A stretch of 57,704 bases of DNA, taken from Saccoglossus kowalevskii (Eukaryota > Hemichordata > Enteropneusta > Harrimaniidae). The stretch lies in NCBI RefSeq assembly GCF_000003605.2, contig NW_003114469.1, forward strand, positions 188,369 through 246,072. The letters are read 5' to 3'. Below are positions 54,720 to 57,704 of the stretch, in pieces (positions within the stretch are counted from its first letter, which is position 1; each line of letters begins with the position of its first letter). The position numbers and the translations under genes are program-made. Under the pieces are notes generated by a model that saw nothing but the letters and a program-made list of their open reading frames with translations, had not been told where the DNA came from and searched no databases.

Positions 54720-55556
54720 CACAATTGGTGTCAAACAGACTACAACGGCTTGCGACTCGAAATTTTTCCCGTTGTACGACTCGTTGTAGCCGTTGTACCA
54801 CTTATTGTACGATCCAGATGCGACAAAATGGTCGCATCTCGGTCGGGAAAAAACCCCATGCTGCTCCGATATTTTGAGCGACTGACGCGATGAAAAATAA
54901 TTGCACGACAGGCAGTACGAGTGTTGTGCGACTTTGCAGTCTCCGAATTTCTGTAACTACTATACAACCACGAGTTAAATATTTGCTGACTTTAAAAACC
55001 TCCATACCTGCAAGAGTGCCCTACGAACACTTCGATAATATCTACTTACCCAATTTGTTCAAGTTAATGCCATCATTTTTTATTAATACATATTCAATTA
55101 CCTGCTACTTGAAAATCGTAGCAAAACCCAGAAATATTTATTCTTGATTAATTATCAACTGGAGGATTAATTTGCACTGTCAAGTTCAGTTGATAAAATT
55201 CAAAGAATACCTATGCAAATTTCTTGGATATCTTTTACATATTTTTCACAATTTTTCTAACAATACTAGACCACCAATTAAACTGAAGGGCTCCCTCAAT
55301 TGTTCATAACATTTCATAACAGAGACTGATTCGATACGCAATACCGCCAACGCTATAATCAACCGAGACTTGATCAATGCTGTTGACGGTGATTTCACCT
55401 ACACCTCAGATAAGGTTTATGCAATGTATTACAGCACGAATACAAATGTTTGCGGTCGAGCTCAGAAAAAATAAACCTGCCATCTCTTCTTTTGCTCTCG
55501 GGTTTTTGAAGCGAACTTTGGTCTATGTCTGTACGCATGTCCATTTTGTATCCACC

Positions 55557-55684
55557 ATGTCACACGTATTATCCATGAAGTGCTTTAACCTCAGAATTTT
55601 ACTATTTTGTATCTTCACGATTGTCTTACTGTATTATTTTACCAGTGATTTAGTATATGGTTACATCAAGGGCAATGGCAACAG
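55557..55684 (+). CDS. Possible first coding exon of a type II membrane protein
   Basis: An ATG in good context (ccaccatgt) starts a frame with a short basic N-terminus (MSHVLSMKCFNLR), one hydrophobic span (ILLFCIFTIVLLYYF) and a stem-like tail (YGYIKGNGNR) that ends at a strong donor (cag|gtacgt). This layout fits the first exon of Golgi glycosyltransferases or sulfotransferases. The catalytic part is not in the window, so the call rests on layout only. Confidence 0.3.
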
Positions 55685-55689
55685 GTACG

Positions 55690-57704
55690 TCATTAATTAG
55701 TAGAGAACGCTGACTGGTTTGAACCCCATTGATTTTAGTAAACTTCGGGGCCCGCAAGTTATATCACAGGGAGACCAGAAACTATAATCAACCGTACGCA
55801 GTTCCTATGAGCGGGGGGGGGGGGGGTTATCGGCTGGTATCTAGTGTAAGAAACAGACAAGAGATGAAGGCCCCAGACAGCTAACATTTTTTAAACTCGA
55901 AAAAACAGTAGTCAGCCGAATTGATCATGAGTACTCTGGCCCAAATGTGTACACACAAATGTGGATTCTATATAATGGTACTTAAATCATAACCATCTAA
56001 ATATCATTATATCACTTTTTCATCTAAACTGTTTTTCTTATATTTTAAAATATTATTTTCTTGATTTGAAAACCATGCATAACTTGTGTTGGTAGGTAAA
56101 GCTGCTGATGAAGTATGGCAACAGATTGAACGAGATGAATTATTTTGATGAATTGTTTTTCTTTTATTTGTTCTCGTACTGGTCGTACTTGATAATTGAT
56201 TATTTGCATTAGTCAATCATTTGCCATACTTGAGTGGTTTACACAGTGGTAATTAATTATTTTAATATCGACGGGTAGAGCATGTGAACACAAAGTATAA
56301 TCAGTTTGCAACCCTTAACGTAGAGCGGCAAAGCGACTCTTGCAAACCTCAAGTAGAACGGCCTTGCGGCTTCACCACCAACTCGAATTGGCATGGAGCA
56401 GTGTGTGTCTTTAGGAATTTATTGAACAACTTAAAATAATAACGTCACCACGCAGCGAATGGCTGAGTTAATGCATAGTTTTATTGTGACTCATAGAAAT
56501 CAGCCACTGACGGGCTGTAACCTGTAACCCGTATTCATAGTAAACCAAAGACTCCCTAAGCTCGGGTTAATTTTTTCAACACCCTCAACCATAACGTTCT
56601 TTCCCTAGCGTATTATAGGTACAATATTCATTACAGTGTAATAGCATGTGTCACTGTGGTCAAATACGTCATAAATTCACAATGTAGATTAAAGGGCGGT
56701 GGTCGTCGTGCTGCGTCCTGTTCGATATGGGATTCATAGCGACGTATACAACGCGTGTAAAATACATTGTTTATTTACATGAAATTCGACTCGATCACAG
56801 TTTTAATTGGCTTATTACCTCATCATCTACGTCATGGGAGCGTCTCGTCACTAGAGGGCGTGATGTAATAATAACAATAATAATCTTTTAATTATAATTA
56901 TAATTATTTGGATATTACAAGGATATTAGGGAAATTACAAGAAGCAAAACTGGTGCTACAAGAGAAAAATAGAAGAGAATGGTAGTTTTTCATAATGATT
57001 TTCTCTGGCACTGAAACAGATATAATTCTTAATTTCGTTAAAACTGCTCTATGTTCTGCATTTGTTACTGTTGATAGATAATTTTATACGGACAATTCTT
57101 CTTTAACAGTAATACTTGCACAGATTATTCATTTGTTTTTGTTTCATCATCAACGTGCATTTGTTGATTGATGTATGTGGTCGTGTTTGTCCTTGTGACT
57201 TGGTGAGGTTGTTTGTCCAGTAAACTTGATTTGACATTTTCCCCTGCTTACCCTTCGCGTGCACCTGGTCTGACTCCCTTGTGGGGGGGGGGGGGTTGTG
57301 ATGTTCCGCTTCCATGGATTTTGACAGTATATTTTTTCCAGGCTACTGATATTAGGAGAATTGCTTATTTGTACTACTATAATTATTCTTGACTCTTGTT
57401 TTTGAGTAATTTGTTGGATTGTTGTAAATTATGTTGATTAGATTGGTTTTACAATTCGAATCAATATTTCGCAATGTAAGTTTCATGGACTAATGTGTTT
57501 TCATTTTAGTGTGGAAAACCTGCTATGTAGTGCTGCTAATTTAAGTGGCTATTTTAGTAACACTGATGAGGTCACGTTTACAAGGAGCCGAGAACGAACT
57601 TCTTATTTATCGATTTTTATGTTGACATTCGTTCCAAAATTCTAGTTATTATATCAGAGTCTCAATTCCTGCTATGACCCTTAGCGAAGTTCAATTATGA
57701 GAAA
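55690..57704. other. Right flank, no gene seen
   Basis: Contains poly-G runs near 55811 and 57283 and an (ata)-rich stretch near 56868. A cactagagggcg motif is at about 56849. No exon with support. Confidence 0.4.

Noticed and set aside
55811-55826. Poly-G tracts (also near 6674, 9804 and 57283) as possible quadruplex elements
   Set aside because: Single uninterrupted runs that look like simple sequence; no repeated spacing of G runs.

Overview
Animal (metazoan) genomic DNA. The window is AT-rich and holds many short protein-coding exons bounded by GT...AG introns, with microsatellites, minisatellites and fragments of LINE, SINE, hAT, SWIM and tyrosine-recombinase elements. Nothing bacterial or viral in organisation is seen. 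The repeat mix and small introns suggest a marine invertebrate (for example a mollusc or another lophotrochozoan, or an invertebrate deuterostome), but I cannot name the species.

The core of the window (about 0.7-53.5 kb) is a same-strand tandem array of one nine-exon gene family. An intact copy encodes about 392 residues: a signal peptide, a roughly 110-residue region of repeated amphipathic helices, and a two-lobed domain that reads like bacterial family 3 solute-binding proteins and the ligand-binding domain of ionotropic glutamate receptors. No pore helices are present, and the mature part carries 12 cysteines. I infer secreted amino-acid-binding (or similar small-molecule-binding) proteins. 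Four copies look intact: A (1470-5341), C (19410-23528), D (27803-31310) and F (44879-49765). Two are broken. B (11351-13634) has lost exons 1-2 and the exon 8 acceptor. E (37202-41636) has lost exon 1, has a frameshift in exon 7, and carries a LINE fragment in intron 7. Three lone exon-2-like relics lie at 17036, 34755 and 51852.

These pieces form a higher-order repeat of about 17-18 kb, seen about three times: gene (A/C/E), gene (B/D/F), relic exon 2. Flanking DNA is shared between units, with local insertions: hAT and SWIM fragments and a 1.6-kb inverted-repeat element after A, a tRNA-like SINE after C, and a 1-kb repeat-bearing insert in intron 6 of F. Several genes are mosaics of their neighbours, which suggests gene conversion or unequal exchange. 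A 50-N gap in intron 2 of F is flanked by an identical 101-bp direct repeat and is probably an assembly artefact.

The right end (about 53.5-57.7 kb) lies outside the array. It holds a decayed tyrosine-recombinase fragment on the minus strand and a possible first exon of a type II membrane protein; the rest is featureless to my reading.
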